From Bacillota bacterium (GTDB taxonomy: Bacteria; Bacillota; Clostridia; Christensenellales; Aristaeellaceae), in contig JAEWVC010000052.1 in the NCBI GenBank assembly GCA_023459275.1, positions 1 through 64,000 of the forward strand: a stretch of DNA of 64,000 nt. The letters are read 5' to 3'. The notes beneath the pieces were generated by a model. That model made no database searches, had not been told where the DNA came from, and saw only the letters and a list, made by a program, of their open reading frames with translations. Positions 49,874 to 58,768 of this stretch are shown here, in pieces (the first letter of the stretch is position 1; every line of letters starts with the position of its first letter). Both the position numbers and the translations under genes were made by a program.

Positions 49874-50818
49874 ATGGTGTTTATCGGCATCGATCTTGGC
49901 GGCACGGGCATCTCGGTGGGGATCGTGGACGAGTCCGGCAAAATCCTTCAGGAGGGGCACGTGCCTACCCTGGCCATGCGGCCTTATCAGGACATCGTGA
50001 AGGACATGGCGCTATGCACCCTGGATACGCTCCAAAAGTCCGGGCATGATCTTGCGCAGGTGCACAGCGTGGGCATCGGCGTGCCTGGCATCGCCAACCC
50101 CGACACGGGGGTGGTGGTGTTCTGCACCAACTTGAGCTGGCATGATGTCCCCCTTCGGGAAGAATTTCAAAAGTATATCGATAAACCTGTTTTCATCGAT
50201 AATGACGCCACAGTGGCCGGGTATGCCGAAAGCGTGGCGGGTATCAGCGCGGGCTGCCACTCCAGCATCTTTCTCACCCTGGGCACCGGGGTGGGCGCCG
50301 GCATCATCCTGGGCGGAAAGCCCTGGAGCGGCTTCCACAACGTGGGCAGCGAGATCGGCCACATCACCCTGGAACTGGACGGCGAACCCTGCACCTGCGG
50401 CAACCGGGGCTGCCTGGAACGCTATTGCAGCGCCACCGCCGTCATCCGCATGGCGCGCCAGGCGCTGGCGGTCCATCCCGAAAGCCTCATGTCCGCCATG
50501 TGCCAGGGTGACCCGGAAAAGATCAACGCCAAGCTGGTGTTCGACGCCGCCCGTGAAGGCGATGAAACGGCGCTGAAAATCTTCCGCCGCTACGTAAAAT
50601 ACCTGGCCATCGCCATCAACACCCTCATCGCCTTCATGGACCCGGAGGTCATTGTGCTGGGCGGCGGGGTAAGCCGGGCCGGGGATTTCCTGCTGGATGC
50701 CGTCCGGGCGGAGGTGCCCCAGTACCTGATGTTCAAGACCATGCCCTATTCCAGGGTTGAGCTGGCCAGCCTGGGCGCGGAAGCCGGAATCATCGGCGCG
50801 GCCATGCTGGGCAAATGA
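49874..50818 (+). CDS. glcK: ROK-family glucokinase
   Basis: 314-residue sugar kinase, most likely glucose 6-kinase. Phosphate-binding IGIDLGGTGIS, catalytic FIDNDATVAGYAE, the ROK signature with zinc-binding cysteines CTCGNRGCLERYCS, and GGGVSRAGDFL. ATG after gggatggg. 33 nt after hprK, 26 nt before asnS. Confidence 0.95.
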   Translation: MVFIGIDLGGTGISVGIVDESGKILQEGHVPTLAMRPYQDIVKDMALCTLDTLQKSGHDLAQVHSVGIGVPGIANPDTGVVVFCTNLSWHDVPLREEFQKYIDKPVFIDNDATVAGYAESVAGISAGCHSSIFLTLGTGVGAGIILGGKPWSGFHNVGSEIGHITLELDGEPCTCGNRGCLERYCSATAVIRMARQALAVHPESLMSAMCQGDPEKINAKLVFDAAREGDETALKIFRRYVKYLAIAINTLIAFMDPEVIVLGGGVSRAGDFLLDAVRAEVPQYLMFKTMPYSRVELASLGAEAGIIGAAMLGK

Positions 50819-50844
50819 CCCCGGATCAAGAAAGGAGAAAACCA

Positions 50845-52236
50845 ATGTCTGTCTCCGTAAGGTCTCTGTTTTCAGCCCCTCCGGAAAAGGATATGGAGAA
50901 GGTGAAGCTTTCCGGATGGGTGCGTACGGTGCGCGACAGCAAGGCCTTTGCCTTTATTGAGCTCAACGACGGCACCTACTTCAAAAACCTGCAGATCGTG
51001 TGCGAGGATGGCCGCACGGAAGATTTTCAAAGCGTGCCCCGCATCACCCTGGGCAGCGCCATTGAGGCGGAGGGCACCCTTGTTGTGACTCCCGGCATGA
51101 AGCAGCCCTTCGAGCTCAAGGCGGACAGGGTCACGGTGATTGGCGCCTGTGATCCGGAGTATCCCCTGCAGAAAAAGCGCCACTCCTTTGAGTACCTGCG
51201 CACCCTGGCCCACCTGCGCCCCCGCACCAACACCTTTGCCGCGGTGTTCCGCATCCGCTCCCTGGCGGCGCAGTTATTGCACGCCTTCTTTGCGGAGCGG
51301 GGCTTCGTGTACGTCCATACCCCCATCATCACCACCAGCGACGCGGAGGGCGCCGGGGAAATGTTCCGGGTGACCACCCTGGACATTAACAACCCGCCCC
51401 GGGACGATGCGGGCCGGGTGAAAGAGAGTGAGGACTTTTTCGGCAAGTCCGCCAGCCTTACGGTGAGCGGGCAGCTGAACGTGGAATCCTACTGCATGGC
51501 CTTCCGCAACGTGTACACCTTCGGCCCCACCTTTAGGGCGGAGCGCAGCTATACCGCGCGCCACGCCGCGGAATTCTGGATGGTGGAGCCGGAGATCGCC
51601 TTTTCCGACCTGTTTGACGACATGGCCCTGGCGGAGGAAATGCTGAAATATGTCCTCTCCGGCCTGCTGGATAAGGCCGCTGCGGAGCTGGAATTCCTGA
51701 ACGCCTTTGTGGACAAGGGGCTCATCGGGCGCCTTGCCCTGGTGGCCTCCAGCGATTTTGCAAAAACCACCTATACCGATGCCATTGACATCCTCAAAAG
51801 CAGCGGCGAAACCTTTGAGTACCCCGTCCAGTGGGGCATGGACCTGCAAACAGAGCATGAGCGGTACCTGGCGGAAAAGCATTTTCAAAAGCCTGTGTTT
51901 GTGTACAACTACCCCAAGGAGATCAAGGCTTTCTACATGCGCATGAACGACGATGGCAAGACCGTGGCCGCGGTGGACCTTTTGGTGCCCGGCGTGGGTG
52001 AGCTCATCGGCGGCAGCCAGCGCGAGGAGCGGTACGAAAATCTGGAAAGCCGCATCCGGGAGCTTGGCATGAAGCCGGAGGATTACTGGTGGTACCTGGA
52101 GCTGCGCAAGTACGGCGGCACGCCCCACGCCGGCTTCGGCCTGGGCTTTGAGCGGCTGATCATGTACGTGACCGGCATGGGCAACATCCGCGATGTGCTG
52201 CCCTTCCCCCGCACCACCGGCAGCGCGGACTTCTGA
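50845..52236 (+). CDS. asnS: Asparaginyl-tRNA synthetase
   Basis: Class IIb synthetase charging tRNA-Asn, 463 residues. N-terminal OB-fold anticodon-binding domain (KLSGWVRTVRDSKAFAFIEL), then motif 2 near FRAERSYTARHAAEFWMVEPE and motif 3 GFGLGFERLIMYVTG; the Asn-specific ending is PFPRTTGSADF. ATG after aaaggag; the longer frame from 50815 overlaps glcK. Confidence 0.97.
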   Translation: MSVSVRSLFSAPPEKDMEKVKLSGWVRTVRDSKAFAFIELNDGTYFKNLQIVCEDGRTEDFQSVPRITLGSAIEAEGTLVVTPGMKQPFELKADRVTVIGACDPEYPLQKKRHSFEYLRTLAHLRPRTNTFAAVFRIRSLAAQLLHAFFAERGFVYVHTPIITTSDAEGAGEMFRVTTLDINNPPRDDAGRVKESEDFFGKSASLTVSGQLNVESYCMAFRNVYTFGPTFRAERSYTARHAAEFWMVEPEIAFSDLFDDMALAEEMLKYVLSGLLDKAAAELEFLNAFVDKGLIGRLALVASSDFAKTTYTDAIDILKSSGETFEYPVQWGMDLQTEHERYLAEKHFQKPVFVYNYPKEIKAFYMRMNDDGKTVAAVDLLVPGVGELIGGSQREERYENLESRIRELGMKPEDYWWYLELRKYGGTPHAGFGLGFERLIMYVTGMGNIRDVLPFPRTTGSADF

Positions 52237-52634
52237 TCAGGCGCCTTTCCAGCTTGCTCAATCGCCGCCGCGGTGCGCTGCTTTCGCGGCTTGTAAAACG
52301 GTGCTGGCGCCTGGCTCCCGTCTGGGCGGAAAAGGGCCGGGTGGAAGCGGGAAGCGAAAAGGAGGGCCGGAAGGCCCTTTGGCCGCGTCCGCGGACGCGA
52401 AATCCTTCACGTTGAATAACAATAGGCAGCGTATGCGCTTAGCGCGGCGGACCCAACCCTATTTTTGAGTAGCATATTTTAAGTGGGCTGCCGGGAAGGG
52501 CAGCCCGCTTTGCTTTTCTGATGAAGTGCTCTCCCGCTTCCGGCAGGAAAAACATGCCTGGCGGCGAATTCAGCTTTTTGGTGAGACGGCACAGGCCGCT
52601 TACGGGTATGATCATCGGACAGGAGGGAACCGGT
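52237..52634. other. 398-nt gap with terminator hairpin
   Basis: Holds a hairpin (aagtgggctgcc / ggcagcccgctt, 52481-52510) that likely terminates asnS transcription, and small GC-rich dyads such as agggccggaaggccct. No gene or clear promoter is supported. Confidence 0.6.
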
Positions 52635-53522
52635 ATGCAGCAATCAAAAATTGATCCGCAATTCATGGCGCAATTGGAAAAGGCGCAATTGGATGAAGAG
52701 TATGGCGCCGCTCTTTATACCTTTATGTCGCACAGGGAGAAAAATCCCCACAACAAGCAATTGCTTGCGCAGATGGCGCAGGATGAGAAGCAGCATTCCG
52801 CCGTATGGCAGGGCATTACGGGCAAAGCGCTCAAGCCCCGGGCCGGGCGGCTTCTGTGGCTGAAGCTGCTGACGGTTGTGCTGGGCTTTACCTTCGCGGT
52901 AAAAACCATGCAGAAGAACGAGCAGCTCACTCAAACCCTGTATGAGCGCCTTACCAGGGAACTGCCCCAGGTGGCCGCCATGCTTACGGATGAGCGCCGC
53001 CACGAAACGGAACTGTACGGCATGCTGGACGAGGAGCGTCTGCACTACGTGGGCGCCATGGTGCTGGGGCTCAACGACGCGCTGGTGGAGCTGACCGGCG
53101 CCATTGCCGGGGTGACCTTTGCCCTTGCCGATACCAAGCTGGTGGCCATGACGGGCATCATCACCGGCGTGTCCGCCACGCTGTCCATGGCCGCGTCCAA
53201 CTACCTTGCGGAACGTGCCCAGGGCGGCAAGGACGCCTTGAAATCCAGCGCCTATACCGGCGCTGCCTACCTGATCACCGTGGCGCTGCTGGTGCTGCCC
53301 TACCTGCTCTTCCCGGCGCCCCTGTATATCGCCGCCTTTGCCGCGATGATCTTCCTGGCGCTTTCCATCATCCTCTTTTTCAACTACTACGTTTCCGTCG
53401 CCAAGGAGGAGCCCTTCCTGCGCCGGTTTGTGGAAATGGCGGTTATCTCCCTGTCGGTGGCGCTGATTTCTTTTGTGATCGGGCTTCTGGCCAAACAGCT
53501 GCTGGGGCTTGACACCATGTGA
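52635..53522 (+). CDS. MbfA-type ferritin-like/VIT1 iron or manganese exporter
   Basis: 295 residues: an N-terminal ferritin-like four-helix domain (about 8-135) with di-iron ligands suggested by DEEYGAALY, QDEKQHSAVW and DERRHETEL. A VIT1/CCC1 membrane domain follows (about 137-295) with GLNDALVELTGAIAGVTFAL and AASNYLAERAQGG. This erythrin-VIT fusion exports iron or manganese in characterised MbfA proteins. ATG after aggaggg. With the nearby encapsulin-ferritin pair it suggests active iron detoxification. Confidence 0.9.
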   Translation: MQQSKIDPQFMAQLEKAQLDEEYGAALYTFMSHREKNPHNKQLLAQMAQDEKQHSAVWQGITGKALKPRAGRLLWLKLLTVVLGFTFAVKTMQKNEQLTQTLYERLTRELPQVAAMLTDERRHETELYGMLDEERLHYVGAMVLGLNDALVELTGAIAGVTFALADTKLVAMTGIITGVSATLSMAASNYLAERAQGGKDALKSSAYTGAAYLITVALLVLPYLLFPAPLYIAAFAAMIFLALSIILFFNYYVSVAKEEPFLRRFVEMAVISLSVALISFVIGLLAKQLLGLDTM

Positions 53523-53534
53523 TCAGGACTGCCT

Positions 53535-53600
53535 ACAGAAAAATCCGGAGAAGGGAAAACGGGCCAACAGGAGCCCGCACCTTTCTCCGGATTTTTCTGT
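53535..53600. terminator. Long terminator after the MbfA-like gene
   Basis: An 18-bp perfect inverted repeat (53535-53552 with 53583-53600) ends in atttttctgt on the plus strand and contains a nested gggc/gccc stem. It lies between converging genes and can serve both. Confidence 0.88.
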
Positions 53601-53662
53601 TCCGAAGGATTTTCCTATATCGTTTATCTGTAAGATGCATCCCCGCTTCAGATGCATCACCC

Positions 53663-54286
53663 TTACTTGGCAGGTTCCTCCCCCTTTGGCGCAGCCGGCA
53701 GCCGCAACAGCCATGCGGCACCTGCCTGAAGCGCGGCGATTGGCGGAAAGAGGATCACGGTCAGCATCAGGCCAAGCTCGTAGGGAAGGCTGCTGCGGGC
53801 ATCCGCATGGAACCGCTTGACCCCCATTCTGCCAAGCAGCGATCCGGCTGGAATGCCGTAGGCGTTGCCCATCATCATGCCGCGGGCGGCGCCCAGGATG
53901 GCCATGGCTTTCGCCTGTCCGTAGGCCGACACGGTCTGCCGCCAGGCCTCACAGGAGGGCTTCCCACGGGTGTCCGCGTAATGCTGGGCAAACAGGACGG
54001 CCTTCATTTCTTCTTTGGGCACATCCCGCATTTCCCCCGAAAGCATCGCGCCAATCTCCTCCGCGGAAAGGCCCGCCTCCAGTGCCATTTTCGTGTGCGC
54101 CCAGGAGCACATGGCGCAGCCGTTCACTTGGGTGACGGCAATCATCAGCCGTTCCGCAAGCTTTTTGGACATCGTGCCGCTTTTTTCCCCGCGGATAAGA
54201 TAGGGAAACGTGCGAATCGCCTTATAGATAATCCCATATGCTTCCCAAAGGGTAAAGAGCCTGGATTCCGTCATCTGCGTCTTCAT
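53663..54286 (-). CDS. Carboxymuconolactone decarboxylase/AhpD-like protein
   Basis: 207 residues. The AhpD-like core has the redox CxxC in NGCAMCSWAHTKMALEAG (about 56-73), with the His that usually assists it. The C-terminal 45 residues contain a hydrophobic segment (LGLMLTVILFPPIAALQAGAAWLL) that may be a membrane anchor, unusual for this family. Start at ATG 54286, with an imperfect gggagaaag upstream. Possible role: peroxide or organic radical defence; unproven. Confidence 0.83.
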   Translation of the reverse strand: MKTQMTESRLFTLWEAYGIIYKAIRTFPYLIRGEKSGTMSKKLAERLMIAVTQVNGCAMCSWAHTKMALEAGLSAEEIGAMLSGEMRDVPKEEMKAVLFAQHYADTRGKPSCEAWRQTVSAYGQAKAMAILGAARGMMMGNAYGIPAGSLLGRMGVKRFHADARSSLPYELGLMLTVILFPPIAALQAGAAWLLRLPAAPKGEEPAK

Positions 54287-54348
54287 CCTGTGCTTTCTCC
54301 CGCCCCACGCGGGCCGGGGAATGTGGCTTCGCCGTGACGGAAGGAGAT

Positions 54349-54359
54349 CCCCCCCCCCC
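54349..54359. repeat. Run of eleven C between two minus-strand genes
   Basis: A C11 homopolymer in the gap between the SDR gene stop (54366) and the AhpD-like gene start (54286), on the transcribed side of the latter. It may vary in length by slippage and could alter the leader of the AhpD-like gene. Confidence 0.7.
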
Positions 54360-54365
54360 GCGGTG

Positions 54366-55355
54366 TCAGCGGCCGTACCGCGCCACCAGTTCGTCCATGA
54401 CCGCGTCCCATTCAAGGTCATAGCCCATGTCTTCGGGATGCTCCCCGTACCAGGCAAGCACCTGGCGGATACCCTGCTCAAAGGGGACGGTGGCCGCAAA
54501 GCCCGGCACAAAGGTCTTTATTTTCGTATTGTCAAACACGGCATTTTGGCTCTTGTCGCCCAGCAGCCCGCCCCGCTCCTCCGGCAGCCGCCTGGCGATG
54601 GCGTCGGTGGCCACGTGTACAATCTCCGGCTTTTCCCCAACCGCGCCGGCAATGATCTGCAAATACATATCCCAGGTCATGGCCTGGTCGCCTGTGATGT
54701 GGAAGGCGTGGCCCACCGTTTGCAGCCTGCCCATGAGGCCCACGAAGGCTTTGGCAAAGTCGGTATTGTGGGTCAGCGTCCAGTAGGTGGTGCCGTCTCC
54801 AGGCACCACAATGGGCTTGTGGGCCTTCAGGCGGTGGATCAGGGAGTAGCGTATGGCCCTGGAATTCAGCGCCCAGGGGATCATACCCCCGCCGTAGGTA
54901 TGGGAGGGCCGCACGATGGTCACGGGAAATCCCGCTTGCTGATACGCCGCCAAAAACGCCGCCTCGCAGGCGATCTTCTGGCGCGCATACTCCCAATAGG
55001 GGTTGCATAGCGGCGTGCTCTCGGTAATGGGCAGGCAGGCGGGAGGCTTTTGGTACACCGACGCGCTGGAGATAAACAGAAACTGGCCCGTTTTCCCGGA
55101 AAACAGCTCAATGTTCTGCCTGGCCTGCTCCGGCGTAAAGGTCAAGTAATCGCACACCACGTCAAAGGATTCGTCTTGGAGCACAGCCTCCATGGCCGCC
55201 CTGTCCCGCACATCCGCGTGCAACTGCCGGACGCCCTCCGGCACCCCCTTTTGATTGCCCCTGTTGAGGAGGATCAGCTCCCATCCCTCCTCAAGCGCCC
55301 TTGATGTAACCGCCGTGCTGATGACACCCGTACCTCCGATGATCAATACCTTCAT
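54366..55355 (-). CDS. NAD-dependent epimerase/dehydratase (extended SDR)
   Basis: 329 residues. N-terminal nucleotide-binding MKVLIIGGTGVIST, active-site region ISSASVYQKP and YWEYARQKIACE (YxxxK-type pair shifted), and a sugar-nucleotide-like C-terminal part. Two adjacent ATGs occur; the second (55355) has better spacing to aaaggag. Resembles mRNA-binding-protein/isoflavone-reductase-like SDRs of Bacillota. The substrate is not evident. Confidence 0.88.
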   Translation of the reverse strand: MKVLIIGGTGVISTAVTSRALEEGWELILLNRGNQKGVPEGVRQLHADVRDRAAMEAVLQDESFDVVCDYLTFTPEQARQNIELFSGKTGQFLFISSASVYQKPPACLPITESTPLCNPYWEYARQKIACEAAFLAAYQQAGFPVTIVRPSHTYGGGMIPWALNSRAIRYSLIHRLKAHKPIVVPGDGTTYWTLTHNTDFAKAFVGLMGRLQTVGHAFHITGDQAMTWDMYLQIIAGAVGEKPEIVHVATDAIARRLPEERGGLLGDKSQNAVFDNTKIKTFVPGFAATVPFEQGIRQVLAWYGEHPEDMGYDLEWDAVMDELVARYGR

Positions 55356-55400
55356 CATCCGTCTCCTTTGCTGCGGGAGCAAAAAAACCTTTACACCCCG

Positions 55401-55429
55401 CTGTCATGTTGGGAAAGTTGTGCTATGAT
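55401..55429 (+). promoter_or_regulatory. Predicted promoter of pgsA
   Basis: -35 CTGTCA (55401-55406), 17-nt spacer, -10 TATGAT (55424-55429), 42 nt upstream of the ATG. Confidence 0.55.
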
Positions 55430-55470
55430 ATATGCATCAGCCGTTCAAGGAAAACCAAGGAGGCTCCCCC

Positions 55471-56040
55471 ATGGCCGAAAAGCGTGAAAACATCTGGAAC
55501 GTACCCAACGCCCTGACGATGCTCCGGGCGGCGCTGATCCCCGTATTTCTTGTGCTCTATTTCAGGGACCTTCGGTATTGGGCGCTGGCGGCGTTTTTAA
55601 CAGCCAGCTTTACCGACCTGTTGGACGGGTACATTGCCCGCAAGTACCACCTGATCACCAACTTCGGGAAGCTGATGGACCCCCTGGCAGACAAGCTGAT
55701 GGTGATTACCGTGCTGCTTGTCCAGACCGTTATGGTGCCCCTGCCCGCGTCCGCGGTGGTCATCGTGATCCTCAAGGAGCTTATCATGGTGGCTGGCGGC
55801 GTCTATATGCTGAAAAAGGGGATCGTGGTCCACAGCGAGCTGGTGGGCAAGGCCGCCCAGTTCCTGTTCATCGCGGCATTGACCCTTTCCTTCTTCCATG
55901 AGGATTTCCTAAACGCCGGTGCGCCGCAGTACGATATGATCCTGCTGTGGATCTCCGTGGGCCTGACGCTTTTGGCCCTGGCCTTCTACGCCCGCCGGGC
56001 CATCGAGAAGCTGAAGGCGGCAAAGGGGCAGGGAAAATAA
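55471..56040 (+). CDS. pgsA: CDP-diacylglycerol-glycerol-3-phosphate phosphatidyltransferase
   Basis: Membrane enzyme making phosphatidylglycerol phosphate. 189 residues, about five helices. The CDP-alcohol phosphotransferase motif is visible as DLLDGYIAR followed by GKLMDPLADK. N-terminal WNVPNALTMLRAALIPVF is the family start. ATG after caaggagg. It converges with uvrC, leaving only 3 nt between stops. Confidence 0.95.
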   Translation: MAEKRENIWNVPNALTMLRAALIPVFLVLYFRDLRYWALAAFLTASFTDLLDGYIARKYHLITNFGKLMDPLADKLMVITVLLVQTVMVPLPASAVVIVILKELIMVAGGVYMLKKGIVVHSELVGKAAQFLFIAALTLSFFHEDFLNAGAPQYDMILLWISVGLTLLALAFYARRAIEKLKAAKGQGK

Positions 56041-56043
56041 CGG

Positions 56044-57909
56044 CTACTCCTTCTTTTCCACAGCCGCCCAGGCCAGCACTGCTTCCGCCGCGGGCTTTGT
56101 CATGCCTGGCACTTGCAGCAATTCAGTAAACGAGGCCTTTTTCACCGCCTGCAGGGAATGGAAGTGCTTAAGTAGTGCCTTCCTGCGCTGGGGGCCGATA
56201 CCGGGGATGTCCTCCATCTGGCTGTGCACGTTTTCCTTGCCCCGCAGGTTCCGGTGGTGGGTAATGGCAAAGCGGTGCGCCTCATCCCTTATGCGCTGGA
56301 TCAGGTGCAGCGCAGGGGAATGTTTGTCCAGCAGAATAGGGTACTCTCTGTCCGGCAGATAGATTTCTTCCAGACGCTTGGCCAGGCCGAACATGGGCAC
56401 GTTGGCCCCGGCCTCACGCATGGCCCGCAACGCGAAGGCCAATTGCTCCGGCCCGCCGTCGATGAGCACCAGATCCGGGAAATCCGAAAACCGGCCGCCC
56501 TCCATGGGCAGCCCGGCCTCCTGCCGTTCCTTCTGTTCCGTAAGCCCGTGGCTGAACCGGCGGCCCACCACCTCGTTCATGGAGGCGAAGTCGTTGGGTC
56601 CCTCCACCGTCTTGATGCGGAAATGCCGGTACTCCTTCTTGGCCGGCTCCCCATTGATGAACACCACCATGGAAGCCACGCTCAAAGCGCCCTGGGTATT
56701 GGAGATGTCATAGCCCTCCATGCGCCGGGGCGCTTCTTTTAGACCCAGCGCCTCCCCCAGCGCCGCCATAGCGCCCGTGGTCCGCTCCTCCCGGATGGCG
56801 CTGCGGGCGTTCCGCTTTTCCAGGGCATCCAGGGCGTTCTTCTCCGCCAGCATAATCAGGTCGTGCTTTTCCCCGCGCTTGGGCGTCAAAAGCGTTACCG
56901 CGCCGCCCTTCGCCTCCCGGAGCCAGGCTTCCAGCTCCTCCCGGCTTTCTGGCAGCTCCTGGCAGAGCACCTGCCTTGGGATCAGGTTTCCGTCCTCGTA
57001 ATACTGGGTCAGGAAGGCGGCCAGCGCCTCGCCCTTGTCGTCGCCCCCGGCCTGGGGAAGCACAAAGGAATCCCCGCCGATCATCCTTCCGCCCCGGACG
57101 TACAGCACCTGCACCATGGCATCCAGCCCGTCCTGGGCGATGGCCAGCACATCCTGGTCCGCGCCGCTTACCTGGATGGCCCGCTGCCGCTCCATCAAAA
57201 GCTCCACATCGGCGATCTTGTCCCGCAGGTTGGCCGCCCGCTCAAAGCGCAGCTCCCCGGCCGCCTTTTCCATCTCCTCCCGCATGCTCTTCACCACGTC
57301 CTGGTACCTGCCGCCAAGGAAGGCCAGCACCTGCTCCATCATGGCGCTGTATTCCTCCCTGGTGCATTTGTTGGCGCAGGGGGCCAGGCACCGGCCGATC
57401 TCGTACTGCACGCAAGGCCGGCGCGGGCTTTTCAGGGGCAGGTCCAATGTACAGGATCGCAAAGGGAAAATATTCTGAACCGCGTCCATCACCTGCCGGA
57501 CCACCGTGGCGCCGATGTAGGGGCCGAAGTATTTCGCCCCGTCCTTTTCGATGCGCCTTGCCACTTCCAGCCTTGGAAAGGGCTTTTGCATATCCACCCG
57601 CACATAGGGGTAATGCTTGTCGTCCTTCAGCAGGATGTTATAGTAGGGCTTGTGGCGCTTGATAAGGTTGCATTCCAGGATCAGCGCCTCCAGGTTGGTG
57701 GAGCAGAGCATGATATCAAAATCGTCGATCTTTTCCACCATAGCCGCCACCTTCAGGGTGTGCCCGCGGCTGTTTTGGAAATAGCTGCGCACCCTGTTTT
57801 TCAGGTTCACGGCCTTGCCCACATAGATGATCTCCCCCTGCCGCTTCATCAGGTAGCAGCCGGGGCTGTCGGGCAGATTTTCAATTTTCAGGCGCAATTC
57901 ATCCGTCAT
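56044..57909 (-). CDS. uvrC: Excinuclease ABC subunit C
   Basis: Dual-incision nuclease of nucleotide excision repair. 621 residues. N-terminal GIY-YIG nuclease (SPGCYLMKRQGEIIYVGKA), a cysteine cluster characteristic of UvrC (CVQYEIGRCLAPCANKC), UvrB-interacting UVR motif around FERAANLRDKI, the RNase H-like nuclease (EGYDISNTQG, LVLIDGG), and C-terminal helix-hairpin-helix repeats (IPGIGPQRRKALL, VPGMTKPAAEAVL). ATG at 57909 preferred over a TTG six codons earlier. Confidence 0.97.
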   Translation of the reverse strand: MTDELRLKIENLPDSPGCYLMKRQGEIIYVGKAVNLKNRVRSYFQNSRGHTLKVAAMVEKIDDFDIMLCSTNLEALILECNLIKRHKPYYNILLKDDKHYPYVRVDMQKPFPRLEVARRIEKDGAKYFGPYIGATVVRQVMDAVQNIFPLRSCTLDLPLKSPRRPCVQYEIGRCLAPCANKCTREEYSAMMEQVLAFLGGRYQDVVKSMREEMEKAAGELRFERAANLRDKIADVELLMERQRAIQVSGADQDVLAIAQDGLDAMVQVLYVRGGRMIGGDSFVLPQAGGDDKGEALAAFLTQYYEDGNLIPRQVLCQELPESREELEAWLREAKGGAVTLLTPKRGEKHDLIMLAEKNALDALEKRNARSAIREERTTGAMAALGEALGLKEAPRRMEGYDISNTQGALSVASMVVFINGEPAKKEYRHFRIKTVEGPNDFASMNEVVGRRFSHGLTEQKERQEAGLPMEGGRFSDFPDLVLIDGGPEQLAFALRAMREAGANVPMFGLAKRLEEIYLPDREYPILLDKHSPALHLIQRIRDEAHRFAITHHRNLRGKENVHSQMEDIPGIGPQRRKALLKHFHSLQAVKKASFTELLQVPGMTKPAAEAVLAWAAVEKKE

Positions 57910-57925
57910 TTGTTTTCCTACTTTC

Positions 57926-57954
57926 AAAAAAGCCGGGCAGCTTGGCTGCCCGGC
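57926..57954 (-). terminator. Terminator between the DUF1292 gene and uvrC
   Basis: Hairpin gccgggcagc / gctgcccggc followed on the minus strand by six T. It separates the DUF1292 transcript from uvrC, which starts only 17 nt later and so must depend on read-through or an internal promoter. Confidence 0.85.
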
Positions 57955-57991
57955 CCATGAAACCTATTCTGTTTTCCTGAAAACCCTGATG

Positions 57992-58381
57992 TTATTCCTC
58001 GTCGTCTTCTTCGTCATCCAGGTCTTCATCGTCGTCTTCACTGAAGTTGGTTTGAACCACCTGAATGAGTTTTTCCATCAGGTCCTCGTCCACGGGCACG
58101 AATTCTTCCACTTCTTCGCCATTTTCCTCGGTGGAAGTGAGCACCTTCATAATGTAAAGGTCTGTCTCCTCATCGTGGTCGCAATCGCACCCACAGGCTT
58201 CGCATTCCTCACAGGATTCGTCTTCACTGTCCTCTGCAGCGCCAAGGACCACATATTCCTCACCATTGTAGAAGAAGTACTCCATGACCTGCAGAAGGAG
58301 CTTATTTCCCTCCTCGTCCGTTGCTTCGACGATATCCGGCTGGTCATCCTCGTACAATGGAATCACCCCGCTTCCTTGCAT
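57992..58381 (-). CDS. DUF1292 protein with a cysteine cluster and acidic tail
   Basis: About 129 residues from the ATG at 58381; in-frame GTG (58366) is the main alternative. The open frame reaches 58507 but that lies upstream of the predicted promoter. The DUF1292/YrzB core is recognisable (LLLQVMEYFFYNGEEYVVL, later DLYIMKVL). Between the two halves there is an inserted CEECEACGCDCDHDE cluster, a plausible metal site that typical family members lack. The C-terminus is extremely acidic (SEDDDEDLDDEEDDEE). Function of the family is unknown. Confidence 0.8.
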   Translation of the reverse strand: MQGSGVIPLYEDDQPDIVEATDEEGNKLLLQVMEYFFYNGEEYVVLGAAEDSEDESCEECEACGCDCDHDEETDLYIMKVLTSTEENGEEVEEFVPVDEDLMEKLIQVVQTNFSEDDDEDLDDEEDDEE

Positions 58382-58448
58382 CCCGCAGCCTTTTTTTGCC
58401 GCGCCTTCGATGCATGCTTCACAAGTATTTTCCCTTGGTTCCGTCCTG

Positions 58449-58477
58449 ATTATACCAGAACCGGCCAAAATGCGCAA
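58449..58477 (-). promoter_or_regulatory. Predicted sigma-A promoter of the DUF1292 gene
   Basis: Minus strand -35 TTGCGC (58477-58472), 17-nt spacer, -10 TATAAT (58454-58449). Confidence 0.75.
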
Positions 58478-58500
58478 GGTTTGGGTCAAACATTTTAGCT

Positions 58501-58530
58501 TTGACAAACGCGGCTTGACGGGGCTATACT
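58501..58530 (+). promoter_or_regulatory. Predicted plus-strand promoter reading antisense through the DUF896 gene
   Basis: -35 TTGACA (58501-58506), 18-nt spacer, -10 TATACT (58525-58530). The only plus-strand gene ahead is the GNAT gene at 58769, so its mRNA would begin with about 230 nt antisense to the whole DUF896 gene. Confidence 0.6.
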
Positions 58531-58531
58531 A

Positions 58532-58741
58532 TTAATTGGGGCGCTTTTTGGAAAGCGGCGTCAGGCTGCCGTCCGTTTCCTTGATGCGCACGCTGTCCAG
58601 GGTCTGCCGCACGTTCTCCCGAAACGCTTTCAAGTACTCACTGCGCAGCGCCTGCTGCTCTATAATTTCCCCTTCGGTGAGACCCACCGTTTTCTTTTTT
58701 CTGGCCAATTCATTGATCCTTCGGATTTTGTCCTCGTTCAT
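58532..58741 (-). CDS. DUF896 (YnzC-like) small protein
   Basis: 69 residues starting at the second of two adjacent ATGs, 5-6 nt after ggagg. The family pattern MNEDKIRRINELARKKKT is followed by LTEGEIIEQQALRSEYL and the basic C-terminal part. B. subtilis YnzC is a small helical-hairpin protein linked to the SOS regulon; function is not established. It lies back to back with the GNAT gene. Confidence 0.88.
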   Translation of the reverse strand: MNEDKIRRINELARKKKTVGLTEGEIIEQQALRSEYLKAFRENVRQTLDSVRIKETDGSLTPLSKKRPN

Positions 58742-58768
58742 CATGATCCTCCGAAAGCAGGTGTCGGT

